Source of the DNA: Afifellaceae bacterium
GTDB lineage: Bacteria > Pseudomonadota > Alphaproteobacteria > Rhizobiales > Afifellaceae
DNA length: 64,000 nt
Direction: 5' to 3'
Assembly (NCBI GenBank): GCA_028281235.1
Contig: JANQKG010000024.1
Coordinates: 128,569-192,568, forward strand
Part shown: one piece after another, positions 1 to 7,810 of the stretch
Position numbering within the stretch: position 1 is the first letter of the stretch
Layout: every line of letters starts with the position of its first letter
Position numbers and translations under genes: made by a program
Notes under the pieces: model-generated
The model's input: only the letters and a program-made list of their open reading frames with translations
Told to the model about the DNA's origin: nothing
Databases searched by the model: none

Positions 1-741
1 CTCCCCTACGACATCACCATCTCCGACGGCGGCTTTGTCTTCGCCGGGCGCGGGCCGGACGCCGTTATCGGATCAGACGGCTTCGATTTCATTTCACTGG
101 GGCGTGGCAACGACATCGCCAACGGCCTTGGTGGACACGACATCATCTTTGGCGGTCGCGGCAACGATCTCGTGATCGGCGGAGATGGAAACGACAAGCT
201 GTCGGGCGGTCGCGGGAACGACAATCTGGAGGGTGGCGGCGATCACGACCATCTGTGGGGCGGCCGCGGCGCCGACCTGATGGATGGCGGCGACGGCAAC
301 GATTACCTTAATGGCGGCCGTGGACGCGACACGCTCACCGGTGAGGAAGGGAACGACTACCTGGTGGGCGGACGGTCTGCCGACAGCTTCGTGTTCAGCC
401 CGTTCCGGGAGGACGAAGGCCACGACGTGGTCGCGGACTTCAATCCCCACAGAGACACCCTCGTTCTCGACCTTACAGAAGGCGACCCGGACCTGCTCGC
501 GGCGATCGCCGCTGAGGGCGACCCGGGCCTACAGTTCACCGACCTCCTGACCTTCGACGCCGATCCGTCAACGCCCGGCGTTCAGGCGCCCGTCTCCCTC
601 GGCGCATCGGGCGATGGCGATCTCCTGATCACGCATCTGACCGGCACGATCGAGCTGAACAATATCCCCTCCGACGTCGACCCCGGCGCGCTGATCCCGG
701 CGATCGCATTCCTGACGCCGGATGACGGGTCGATGGCTTAG
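1..741 (+). CDS. RTX (haemolysin-type) calcium-binding protein, 3' part only
   Basis: The reading frame is already open at base 1, so only the last 246 residues are visible. It carries about seven RTX nonapeptides of the form GGxGxDxLx (for example GGDGNDKLS, GGDGNDYLN) between roughly residues 20 and 125. A C-terminal segment containing DVVADFNPHRDTLVLDL follows, which is the usual arrangement before a type I secretion signal. RTX proteins are exported by an ABC/MFP/TolC type I secretion apparatus and fold on binding extracellular calcium. No secretion genes are visible on this side. The catalytic or adhesive N-terminal part lies outside the window, so the activity (protease, lipase, adhesin) cannot be stated. 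A strong hairpin follows the stop. Confidence 0.9.
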   Translation, partial: LPYDITISDGGFVFAGRGPDAVIGSDGFDFISLGRGNDIANGLGGHDIIFGGRGNDLVIGGDGNDKLSGGRGNDNLEGGGDHDHLWGGRGADLMDGGDGNDYLNGGRGRDTLTGEEGNDYLVGGRSADSFVFSPFREDEGHDVVADFNPHRDTLVLDLTEGDPDLLAAIAAEGDPGLQFTDLLTFDADPSTPGVQAPVSLGASGDGDLLITHLTGTIELNNIPSDVDPGALIPAIAFLTPDDGSMA

Positions 742-764
742 TTCCTGTTCAACGTAAAGACATG

Positions 765-796
765 AGCACCCCGCTCGCTGTCCCGAGCGGGGTGCT
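765..796. terminator. Hairpin terminator after the RTX gene
   Basis: Perfect 13-bp stem, AGCACCCCGCTCG (765-777) pairing with CGAGCGGGGTGCT (784-796), with a 6-nt loop, 23 bases after the RTX stop. There is no U-tract, so it is terminator-like rather than a textbook intrinsic terminator. Confidence 0.65.
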
Positions 797-901
797 AAAC
801 CTCTCCGCGCGTCGGTCGTTCGATTTCCAATACCCTCCTGACAACGCCTATCTGATAAGTTGCTGCGGTCGGAAGCGGCGCAGGGCGTTATCGGAGCGAA
901 C

Positions 902-1150
902 ATGGCGGATATGGCCCTGGAAAACGAAATGCTGGTTCTCGACCTGGTCGAGTGGCTCGCAAAGGGACCAAAGCCTTACGGAGTTGTGATGGATGCCTGG
1001 CGCACGTCGTGCCCGCGGCTGACGATCTGGGAAGACGCCGTCGATTGCGGCTACCTGATCAGAGAACGCGGCGAAGACGGTGCGGTCCTGGTGCGCGCGA
1101 CAGACCAAGGCCTTTCGTTTCTGCGTGCGCATGGTCGCCTGCCCGAATAG
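902..1150 (+). CDS. Small winged-helix-like protein of unknown function (82 aa)
   Basis: An 82-residue protein with no family I can name. The sequence is almost wholly helical/strand-forming. The segment ending in RATDQGLSFLRAHGRLPE resembles the last helix and wing of small MarR/PadR-like winged-helix proteins; this is a fold-level impression only. I chose the ATG at 902 because GGAG at 893-896 sits 5 nt upstream, whereas the in-frame start at 860 has no ribosome-binding site. It is a single gene between the RTX terminator and the convergent tcuB gene. It could be a small DNA-binding regulator. Confidence 0.6.
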   Translation: MADMALENEMLVLDLVEWLAKGPKPYGVVMDAWRTSCPRLTIWEDAVDCGYLIRERGEDGAVLVRATDQGLSFLRAHGRLPE

Positions 1151-1188
1151 GGCTGACGAGGCGTCGCAATTCTTCCGGAGCTGAACAC

Positions 1189-2262
1189 TCAATCCGCTCG
1201 GCGATCCGCGATCTGAGCGTCGCGCACCAAAGCCGCGAGCCGATAGAAGCCGTGGACCATCTTGGAATAGGGCGTGAGCAGAAAGAGCGCCAGAACGGCG
1301 CCGAGATGAAGTGGCAAGAGAATGCCGACCGCGCTTGAGCCGCTTGCCGCATAGAGCACCAGGCCGGTGACTGCTGTGGCGAGCAGCATGAGGATGAACG
1401 CCATCTCACCGCCCCAGTGCCGGCGGTCGGCCAGCGCATCGTCGGCCCGCATCTTGAGCCAGATCAGGCCGATGCACCCGATCGTCAGAAGCACGCCGCC
1501 CGGAACGCCGAGGAGTTTTGGCGGCGTCAACAGGCCGTACGGCGCCTCCCAGCCGAGCCCGTAATGCATGATCGTTCCGGCGCAGGTTGAGGCGAAGCAG
1601 AGGCCGAAGCCGTGAAGCACGAAGTGATGCATCCAGCGCCGCGCATCGGAGTAGCGGTCGCCTTTCTCAAAGTTGCAGCCCTGCCCCTGGCCGCCCGACA
1701 GATCGGCAAGCCGGGCGGTGCGAGCGAATGCCCGCGTGACATGGGCGAGCCGCACGGCCTCGCCGCCGACCTCATGCCAATACCTTCGGACTGAAACAGC
1801 CATTGCGATGAGGGGAAGCAGGAACGCGGGCGTGAAGATCGCCACCATCATCGTGTGCGACATGAATGCGTAGAACCCGTCGCCGGATTCCGGGCGGACG
1901 GCTTGCGTGAGCCAGAAGAGGACCGCAAATCCGATCGCCATGGCGGACGCAATCGCCACGCCGCTGCGCTGGAAGAGCTTGGCGAAACCGCGCGGCCAGG
2001 CGAAGCGCTCCCAGCTTTCGGATCGGACCTCCGCCAGTGCCTGCGGAACGTTGAGCGCGAATTCATGCGGCTCGGTGTATTGGCAGGCGTAGTAGCAACC
2101 GCGGCAATTGTGACAGAGATTGGCGAGCTGCGTGAGATCGGCGTCGGCGAAGGCGCGCTGCCGCATCATCGCCGGGAAGACCGAGCAGTAGCCCTCGCAG
2201 TAGCGGCAGGCGTTGCAAATCTCCATCTGCCGCCGCGCTTCCTGAAGAGCATCACGCGGCAT
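1189..2262 (-). CDS. tcuB: TcuB-type membrane iron-sulfur protein (tricarballylate utilization)
   Basis: A 357-residue protein matching the TcuB/CitB family. In Salmonella TcuB reoxidises the FADH2 of TcuA, passing electrons to the quinone pool. The N-terminus has two cysteine clusters, CNACRYCEGYC near residue 17 and CHNCRGCYYAC near residue 50, typical of a pair of 4Fe-4S clusters. About six hydrophobic segments with conserved histidines follow (HTMM, HHFVLHGFG, HYGLG, HLGAV), suiting a membrane haem or quinone module. Its start overlaps the end of tcuA by 11 bp, so the two are translationally coupled. The pairing with tcuA makes the assignment firm; the exact substrate in this organism is inferred. 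Confidence 0.88.
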   Translation of the reverse strand: MPRDALQEARRQMEICNACRYCEGYCSVFPAMMRQRAFADADLTQLANLCHNCRGCYYACQYTEPHEFALNVPQALAEVRSESWERFAWPRGFAKLFQRSGVAIASAMAIGFAVLFWLTQAVRPESGDGFYAFMSHTMMVAIFTPAFLLPLIAMAVSVRRYWHEVGGEAVRLAHVTRAFARTARLADLSGGQGQGCNFEKGDRYSDARRWMHHFVLHGFGLCFASTCAGTIMHYGLGWEAPYGLLTPPKLLGVPGGVLLTIGCIGLIWLKMRADDALADRRHWGGEMAFILMLLATAVTGLVLYAASGSSAVGILLPLHLGAVLALFLLTPYSKMVHGFYRLAALVRDAQIADRRAD

Positions 2263-3655
2263 GAGCGGCGGCCTCCCGTCCGGCGATGCGGCCGAAGACC
2301 GTACCGATCGTCATGCCGAAGCCGGCGAGATAGCCTTGGCCAAGGATGCTGCCCGCCATGGTCTCGCCGGCGGCCCAGATGTTCTCGTAAGCGCCGGCCG
2401 CGCTCTCCACGCGCGCTGAGGCGTCCACCTTCAGGCCGAGATAGGTGAAGGTGACGCCGGGCCTGAGGCTGTAGCCGTAAAACGGCGGATCGGCGATCGG
2501 ACGCGCCCAATTGGTCTTTGGCGGGTCGATACCGTCGGTGGCAAGGCCGTCCAGTTCGGTGGGACTAAACGCGCCGGGGCGGCAGGCCGCGTTGAAGACG
2601 GCAATCGTCTGAGACAGCTTCGCGCCGGAAAGCCCCAGTCGATCGCCCAGCTCTTCGATCGTATCGGCCTTCTCCGGGGGAAAGACGGAGGGCATGAACA
2701 GGTCGAGGCTTTTTGAATCGATGATGGCGTAGGCCACCTGATCCGGCTGGGCAGCGACCAGACGGCCCCATATGGCGTAGCGCTTCGGCCAGACGTCCTC
2801 GCCCTCATCATAGAAGCGCGCGCCGTCGCGATTGACGACGACGGAGAACGGCACGCAATCCAGCCGGGTGACGATGCCGCCATCGAATTTGGGCGCGCGC
2901 CCGTCGATGGCGACGGCGTGGCACTGCGTTGGGTCGCCGACGCTTGCGGCGCCCTGGTCGAGCATGGCTTTGAGGACAATCCCGCGATTATAGGGCGTGC
3001 CGCGGATCAGAAAGTTGCGTGCGGCCGGCCCCCACGCGCGCGCCAGCCAGTCGAGATCGGCCTGAAACCCGCCGGACGCAATCACGCAGGCCCGCCCTTC
3101 GATGACTCGCTCCGAATTCGCCCCTTGGACCACGACACCGACAAAGCGATTGTCGTTGATCAGGACATCGGTGACCGGCGTCTCGTAGGCGATCGTAACG
3201 CCGAGATCCTCCGCCTTGTTGTAATAGGCGTTGACGAGCGCCTTGCCACCGCCGAGGAAGAAGGCATTCGTGCGCGACAGGCTCAGCGTGCCGGAGAGCG
3301 ACGGCTGGAAACGCACACCGCGCGCCGTCATCCATTCCAGACATTCCTCCGATGACCGGATGACGAGGCGCGCCAGCTTTTCGTCGGTGTTGCCGCCGGT
3401 CACCCGCATCAGGTCGTCGAAATATTCGTCTTCCTCGTAGGTCTCCGTGAGGACCGATCGGGGTGCGCGATGCATGCAACGAAAGTTGCGCGTGTGGCGG
3501 CTGTTGCCGCCGCGATAAGGCTTTGGCGCACCCTCCAGGAGAAGCACGCGCGCGCCCCTCTCCGCCGCACTGATCGCAGCGCACAAAGCGGCATTGCCGC
3601 CACCGACAACAATGACATCCCAGATGTGCTTGGCTCTGTTTCGAGTGTCCTTCAT
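2252..3655 (-). CDS. tcuA: FAD-dependent tricarballylate dehydrogenase (TcuA)
   Basis: A 467-residue flavoprotein of the fumarate reductase/succinate dehydrogenase flavoprotein superfamily. The N-terminal dinucleotide-binding motif VIVVGGGNAALCAAISAAE starts near residue 14, and a C-terminal FAD-contact segment ends in GYLAGFGMTIGTVFGRIAG. TcuA oxidises tricarballylate to cis-aconitate, with TcuB taking the electrons. It is first in a two-gene unit with tcuB (11-bp overlap) and lies 10 bp downstream of a GntR-family regulator on the same strand. No tcuC (MFS tricarballylate importer) is present; the Tct system further along could supply transport. A related 3-ketosteroid or urocanate reductase-like activity is the main alternative. 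Confidence 0.87.
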   Translation of the reverse strand: MKDTRNRAKHIWDVIVVGGGNAALCAAISAAERGARVLLLEGAPKPYRGGNSRHTRNFRCMHRAPRSVLTETYEEDEYFDDLMRVTGGNTDEKLARLVIRSSEECLEWMTARGVRFQPSLSGTLSLSRTNAFFLGGGKALVNAYYNKAEDLGVTIAYETPVTDVLINDNRFVGVVVQGANSERVIEGRACVIASGGFQADLDWLARAWGPAARNFLIRGTPYNRGIVLKAMLDQGAASVGDPTQCHAVAIDGRAPKFDGGIVTRLDCVPFSVVVNRDGARFYDEGEDVWPKRYAIWGRLVAAQPDQVAYAIIDSKSLDLFMPSVFPPEKADTIEELGDRLGLSGAKLSQTIAVFNAACRPGAFSPTELDGLATDGIDPPKTNWARPIADPPFYGYSLRPGVTFTYLGLKVDASARVESAAGAYENIWAAGETMAGSILGQGYLAGFGMTIGTVFGRIAGREAAAHAA

Positions 3656-3665
3656 GCGGCGCGGT

Positions 3666-4346
3666 TCATTCGCCGTTGGGAGGCCGGGTGCGTGTTCTCA
3701 GCTGATGAAGACGCGTGCGATGCGAGGCCCGGATGTGTGCGCGCATCGCCACCTCAGCGCTGTCGCCGTCCCTCGCACGCAACGCGTCCAGAACAATATT
3801 GTGCTCGGCCACGGCCTCCTGAACGCGCACCGATTCCTGCAGCGTCGAAGGGCCGAGGATCATCAGCGTCTTCTGCATCGTGCTCACGGACTTCGCGAGG
3901 AAGCGGTTGCGCGCTGCATCCAGAAGGGCGGCATGGAACTGGCGGTTCAGCCCGAAGGCGCGTTGACCGTCCGTCGCCGCCTCCGCCAGTTCCGTATTGA
4001 TCGCCTCAAGCTCCGCGATCTCTATATCGGACGCCGCGCGCGCCGCCAGGCTTGCGGCTGCGCCTTCCAGCACGGCGCGCATGTCGTAGAGCTCCATGAC
4101 CTCCGAGTAATCCAGCGTGCGGACGGCGGCGCCGACCCGCGGCTTGTGGGTGACGAGCCCGTCAGCCTCCAATTGGCGGATCGCCTCGCGCACGGGCGTA
4201 CGGCTGATCTGCAGCCGGTCGGCGAGGTCCGTCTCAGTCAGCCGATCGCCGGGCTGCAACGTGCCGGCGGCAATCTCGCTCAAGAGCCGCTCATAGGCGC
4301 CTTGCCCATGCGGCGGATCGCGATGCGATTGATCGGTGTCGGGCAC
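3666..4346 (-). CDS. GntR-family (FadR/FCD subfamily) transcriptional regulator
   Basis: An N-terminal winged helix-turn-helix (AYERLLSEIAAG ... LQISRTPVREAIRQLEADGLV) is followed by an all-helical FCD ligand domain with the usual metal-site histidines (RQFHAALLDAA, AEHNIVLDAL, MRAHIRASH). The frame extends to an ATG at 4394, but that codon lies inside a 28-bp palindrome. I prefer the GTG at 4346, with an AGG 8 nt upstream, giving 226 residues, normal for the family. FCD regulators commonly bind carboxylates, fitting control of the adjacent tcuAB and divergent AbrB-like gene. It probably autoregulates through the palindrome. Confidence 0.88.
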   Translation of the reverse strand: MPDTDQSHRDPPHGQGAYERLLSEIAAGTLQPGDRLTETDLADRLQISRTPVREAIRQLEADGLVTHKPRVGAAVRTLDYSEVMELYDMRAVLEGAAASLAARAASDIEIAELEAINTELAEAATDGQRAFGLNRQFHAALLDAARNRFLAKSVSTMQKTLMILGPSTLQESVRVQEAVAEHNIVLDALRARDGDSAEVAMRAHIRASHRTRLHQLRTRTRPPNGE

Positions 4347-4365
4347 GTGTCTCGCCTGCTCTTGC

Positions 4366-4393
4366 TGTATTGTATACACCTGTATACAATACA
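4366..4393. promoter_or_regulatory. 28-bp palindromic operator between the GntR regulator and the AbrB-like gene
   Basis: Perfect inverted repeat: arms TGTATTGTATACA (4366-4378) and TGTATACAATACA (4381-4393), with a CC spacer. It lies 20 bp upstream of the regulator's preferred GTG start and 41 bp upstream of the divergent gene. The inner TGTATACA halves suit a dimeric GntR/FCD protein. The assignment to the adjacent regulator is inference. Confidence 0.75.
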
Positions 4394-4433
4394 TTGTGCC
4401 AGGTCAAGGGCTTTGAAATCCTAGGGTTTTTGC

Positions 4434-5507
4434 TTGAAGACAGATGCTGCAAGGAGGCTCACGACCGTCGCCGTCGCCGCGATCGGGACGGCGATCGCGT
4501 ATGCCCTCGGCTTGCCCCTTCCCTTCCTGTTCGGGCCGATGTTCGCCTGCCTTGCCGCGGCGCTGAGCGGCGTTGAGCTCAAGGGATTGGGGCAAGTCTC
4601 GGTCGGGGCGCGCACCATCCTCGGCGTGGCCGTGGGCGCCTCGATAACGCCGGATGTGATCGGCCAGTTGCCGCAGATGGCGATGTCGGTGGCGCTCATC
4701 CCGCCCTACATCGCGCTCATCGCCCTTATCGGCGTGCCGTTCTTTTCACGTCTCTGCCGGCTTGATCGCACGACCGCCTATTACGCGGCCATGCCCGGCG
4801 GATTGCAGGATATGGTGGTCTTTGGCGGCGCCGCCGGTGGCGACGTCCGGGCCTTGTCGCTGATCCATGCCACGCGGGTCTTGGTCATCGTCACCATCGC
4901 GCCGATCGTTTTGACATCGTTCTTCGGCGCTTCGCTCGACCAGCCGATGGGCGAGCCGATAGCGGACCTCCCCGCTTTCGAGCTTGTCGTGATGGCGCTT
5001 GCGGCGATCATCGGCTGGAAGGGCGGCGAGCGGATTGGTCTCTTCGGCGCATCGATTCTTGGACCGCTCATCGTGACCGCGATCCTTTCGCTGATGGGGA
5101 TCATCCGTTACCGCCCGCCATCGGAAGCCATTCTCGCCGCGCAGTTCTTCATCGGCATGGGCATCGGCGTGTCCTATGTCGGCGTCACGCTGAACGAGCT
5201 TCGCCGCATCGTCGCATCGGCGATCGCCTTCGTCCTCATCCTCGCCGTCTTGACCGCGCTTCTGACGGAGATCGTCATCCTCATCGGACTGGCGTCGCCG
5301 ACGAACGCCTTCCTGGCATTCGCACCAGGCGGTCAGGCGGAGTTGACGGTGCTTGCCATCGTGTCGGGCGCTGACCTGGGCTACGTGATCGCCCACCACC
5401 TCACCCGCATCGTCGTGGTGATCATCGGCGCGCCGCTGGTTGTCCGGCTCTTCGCCGGCCGGCGCCGCGACATCAGCGTGCCTGAGCCGCCCAAACCTCC
5501 GGATTGA
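4434..5507 (+). CDS. AbrB-family (PF05145-type) integral membrane protein
   Basis: A 357-residue polytopic membrane protein with about ten hydrophobic segments and an internal duplication: each half carries a GLPLPFLFGPMF- or PGGxQ-like stretch (MPGGLQDMVVFGG, FAPGGQAELTVLAIVSGAD). This matches the AbrB duplication family, often mislabelled an ammonia monooxygenase or transcriptional regulator. The true role is unknown, but members sit beside tripartite tricarboxylate transporters and probably move small carboxylates. Translation likely starts at the TTG at 4434, with AGGG 7 nt upstream. It diverges from the GntR regulator across a shared palindrome, suggesting a role in tricarboxylate uptake or export. 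Confidence 0.82.
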   Translation: MKTDAARRLTTVAVAAIGTAIAYALGLPLPFLFGPMFACLAAALSGVELKGLGQVSVGARTILGVAVGASITPDVIGQLPQMAMSVALIPPYIALIALIGVPFFSRLCRLDRTTAYYAAMPGGLQDMVVFGGAAGGDVRALSLIHATRVLVIVTIAPIVLTSFFGASLDQPMGEPIADLPAFELVVMALAAIIGWKGGERIGLFGASILGPLIVTAILSLMGIIRYRPPSEAILAAQFFIGMGIGVSYVGVTLNELRRIVASAIAFVLILAVLTALLTEIVILIGLASPTNAFLAFAPGGQAELTVLAIVSGADLGYVIAHHLTRIVVVIIGAPLVVRLFAGRRRDISVPEPPKPPD

Positions 5508-5575
5508 TCATGTGGATCGGCGCGCATGCCTCCAGATCCGCCCCGCTGCGCGGTGCCGTTCCGGCACGGCCTGCT

Positions 5576-5718
5576 CCTCTCCCCGTTGGGGAGAGGGTGG
5601 TTTGGCGCGGAGCGACAAGCCGGGTGAGGGGCGGGGTGAGGGGGAATGTGCCGGCGAAGGCCCCCTCACCCGCCGCTCGCCTGGCGGCGCGCGGCGACCT
5701 CTCCCCAAAGGGGAGAGG
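5576..5718. repeat. Intergenic repeat with hairpin ends (CCTCTCCCC/GGGGAGAGG)
   Basis: Each end is a perfect hairpin, CCTCTCCCC-gtt-GGGGAGAGG (5576-5596) and CCTCTCCCC-aaa-GGGGAGAGG (5698-5718). Between them are mutually inverted GGGTGAGG and CCCTCACCC blocks, so the whole 143 bp can fold on itself. Elements of this look are scattered through alphaproteobacterial genomes. No gene is visible from 5508 to 5873; this element and the next one fill it. Confidence 0.7.
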
Positions 5719-5771
5719 AAGGGAGTGTGCTGCACGCGAGGCGGCCTCACCGAACCCAGGGGCACCTCGCC

Positions 5772-5876
5772 CTAGAGTATCAGGCGCTTAATCAGGATCG
5801 CCTGATGCTCTAGTCTTTAAGTGGTCGCGCCGGTTGTTGCGAAAAACCGGATTCCACTTTTTCGCCCGGCGCTCTA
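5772..5876. repeat. Composite hairpin repeat, locus 1 (supplies the usp stop codon)
   Basis: CTAGAGTATCAGGCG (5772-5786) pairs with CGCCTGATGCTCTAG (5799-5813) with one mismatch. It is followed by a module, beginning near 5820 with GTGGTCGCGCCGGTTGTT and ending CGCCCGGCGCTCTA, that recurs at 9986-10018. The last triplet, CTA on the plus strand (5874-5876), is the TAG stop of the stress-protein gene. Confidence 0.7.
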
Positions 5877-6695
5877 ATGCGACAGCAGGATCGGCACGGG
5901 GCTCAGCGACGTGACCTGCAACGTCACCCCGCCCAAGAGGTCTGAGCGGAACTTGCTGTGCTCGTAAGCGCCCATCACCAAGAGGCCCGCCTCGTGTGCT
6001 GTGCAATACGACACGATCGTCTCGCCGATGCTGCCCGACGGCGCCAGCGTCTCGATGGTGGATTTGATGCCGTGCCGCGAAAGATGCGCCGCAAGATCGG
6101 CGAACGCCTCCGGCTCCACAGCATCGCCAACGGTGATGACTGATACGCACCCGTCCGCCTCCAGAAACGCCATCGCATCCGACATCGCCCGAGCGGCGGC
6201 ACGCCCGCCATCCCATGCAATCACCGCGTGATGGTGCGCGGCGGCGGCGTCGAAGCCGGGCGGGACAATCAGAACCGGGCGTCCGGCGATCATCGCCACC
6301 CGGTCGGGATGAACGCTGACATGGCCGTCAACGCCCTTCTGAGCATAGCGGCCGACAACGACGAGGTCGAAATTGCGCGCGAACTTCGCCAGCACGGCAT
6401 CGACCCGGCCGTTCAGGCGACGAAAGTGCACCCGGTCCTCAAGGCCGAGGTCGCCTTTGATCTCGTGGAAACCAGCCTCGATGGACCGCAGAATCTCCTC
6501 GTTGGCGCTTGCGAGGATGCGAACCGTCTCCTTGGATATCCAGCGGCTCTGGCTTGCGTAGTCGTCGCGCGCGGCGTGTGCGAGAATTGCGGTGACATGA
6601 CCGCCTTGTTTGCTCGCCAAGGATGCGGCGTACCTTAAAGCCGAAACCGACGCGTCGCCCCCATTGAAGGCGACAAGGATGTTGCGAATGCTCAT
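5874..6695 (-). CDS. Universal stress protein, tandem UspA domains
   Basis: A 273-residue cytoplasmic protein with two UspA-type domains. The first begins NILVAFNGGDASVSALRYAASLA; the second starts near residue 155 (AVIAWDGGRAAARAMSDAMAF) and ends with the nucleotide-loop-like motif VMGAYEHSKFRSDLLGGVT. Tandem Usp proteins bind adenine nucleotides and act in stress survival. It is last in the tct operon, overlapping the tautomerase gene by the ATGA tetranucleotide (6692-6695), which suggests coexpression with carboxylate uptake. Its TAG stop is the terminal triplet of a hairpin repeat. Confidence 0.9.
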   Translation of the reverse strand: MSIRNILVAFNGGDASVSALRYAASLASKQGGHVTAILAHAARDDYASQSRWISKETVRILASANEEILRSIEAGFHEIKGDLGLEDRVHFRRLNGRVDAVLAKFARNFDLVVVGRYAQKGVDGHVSVHPDRVAMIAGRPVLIVPPGFDAAAAHHHAVIAWDGGRAAARAMSDAMAFLEADGCVSVITVGDAVEPEAFADLAAHLSRHGIKSTIETLAPSGSIGETIVSYCTAHEAGLLVMGAYEHSKFRSDLLGGVTLQVTSLSPVPILLSH

Positions 6696-7810
6696 CGGCT
6701 TCCCTTGTTGTCAGGCGCCCCATCCGCGCGCCATGCGGAGGCGGGCACGTAGATCGTGCCTTCCGCCAGCTTGCGCGCCGTGCGCAAGAGACCGGCCGAT
6801 TTCAGACGAAACGCGCCGTCGTCGATTGCGTAATCGACCCGCACGTGAAGCTTGCCGAGCGGATGCTCCAGCTCCACGGAAGCGGGCGAATTATCCGGCC
6901 GCTCCACCAATCCGTCGGCTATGGTGCCCGGTGTCAGCGCACAGCACGCGACGCATTGCGCGCCCGTCACGGCCATGGTGGGGTGCGTCGACCATGGCAT
7001 GAAATAGCGCGCGGCGATCGTGCCGCCGTCCCGCGCCGGCGCCAGCACTGCGAATTTCGGCACGACCGATTTCGTGACATCGCCGAGGCCCATCAGCGCG
7101 CCGGCTTCCACGCGCACCTCTTCCATCCTGGCGAAGAAGTCGGCATTGGCGTTCAGCTCTTCGCGGCTCTCGTAGCCGGTCAGGCCGAAATCAGAGGCGC
7201 ACGCGATCGCCATCGGCATCGCCACGTCCATGGCGGTGATCTCAATGCCGCCTATGGAATCGCGGAGGTTCCCGGTCGGCAGAAACGCGCCGGTCCCCGA
7301 ACCGACGACATCCATGAAGTTCAACGTCACCGGTGCGGCCGTGCCCGGCACGCCGTCGATTGCGGCGTCGCCTTCGTAGGACACCACGCCGCCGGGGGTC
7401 TGGATCTCCGCGACGACCTTCGACGCGGTATTGACGGCGAGGATGTTGACTGTCGTCACGCCGTCCTCGGCCGGCACCAGACCCATCTCAATGGAAGCCG
7501 GCCCGACGCCGGAGAGGATATTGCCGCAGCTCGGCTTGTAGTCGACCTGCCGGTCCTCAACGCTCACCTGTGCGAAGAAGTAGTCGACATCCGCCCAGTC
7601 GTGCTCGGATTTCGACAGCATGGCGACCTTGGTCGTCACCGCGTTGCCGCCGCCGATCCCGTCAATGTTCAGCGGATGGCCGGAGCCGACTGCCGCGATC
7701 AGGACACGCGACAGGAGATCGCGGTCCTGCGGCAAGTCTTCTCGGCGGAAGTAGGGGCCGCGTGAGGTGCCGCCGCGCATGAACAGAAAGGGGATGCCCG
7801 TCTGGGTCAT
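6692..7810 (-). CDS. 4-oxalomesaconate tautomerase / PrpF-family isomerase (PF04303)
   Basis: A 372-residue protein with the start IPFLFMRGGTSRGPYFRREDLP, diagnostic of the DUF453/PrpF fold and close to GalD-type 4-oxalomesaconate tautomerases. The interior motif CGNILSGVGPASIEMG carries the active-site cysteine region. Related PrpF proteins isomerise aconitates, so here it may interconvert aconitate isomers or tautomerise an oxo-tricarboxylate taken up by the Tct system. The frame is open upstream to 8050, but that part overlaps tctA and is low-complexity shadow. The ATG at 7810 overlaps the tctA stop as ATGA and begins the conserved N-terminus. GalD versus aconitate isomerase cannot be settled from sequence alone. 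Confidence 0.85.
   Translation of the reverse strand: MTQTGIPFLFMRGGTSRGPYFRREDLPQDRDLLSRVLIAAVGSGHPLNIDGIGGGNAVTTKVAMLSKSEHDWADVDYFFAQVSVEDRQVDYKPSCGNILSGVGPASIEMGLVPAEDGVTTVNILAVNTASKVVAEIQTPGGVVSYEGDAAIDGVPGTAAPVTLNFMDVVGSGTGAFLPTGNLRDSIGGIEITAMDVAMPMAIACASDFGLTGYESREELNANADFFARMEEVRVEAGALMGLGDVTKSVVPKFAVLAPARDGGTIAARYFMPWSTHPTMAVTGAQCVACCALTPGTIADGLVERPDNSPASVELEHPLGKLHVRVDYAIDDGAFRLKSAGLLRTARKLAEGTIYVPASAWRADGAPDNKGSR

Noticed and set aside
4434-5507. Naming the AbrB-family protein a transcriptional regulator or ammonia monooxygenase
   Set aside because: The sequence is wholly membrane-spanning with an internal duplication; it has no DNA-binding domain and no copper-site residues.
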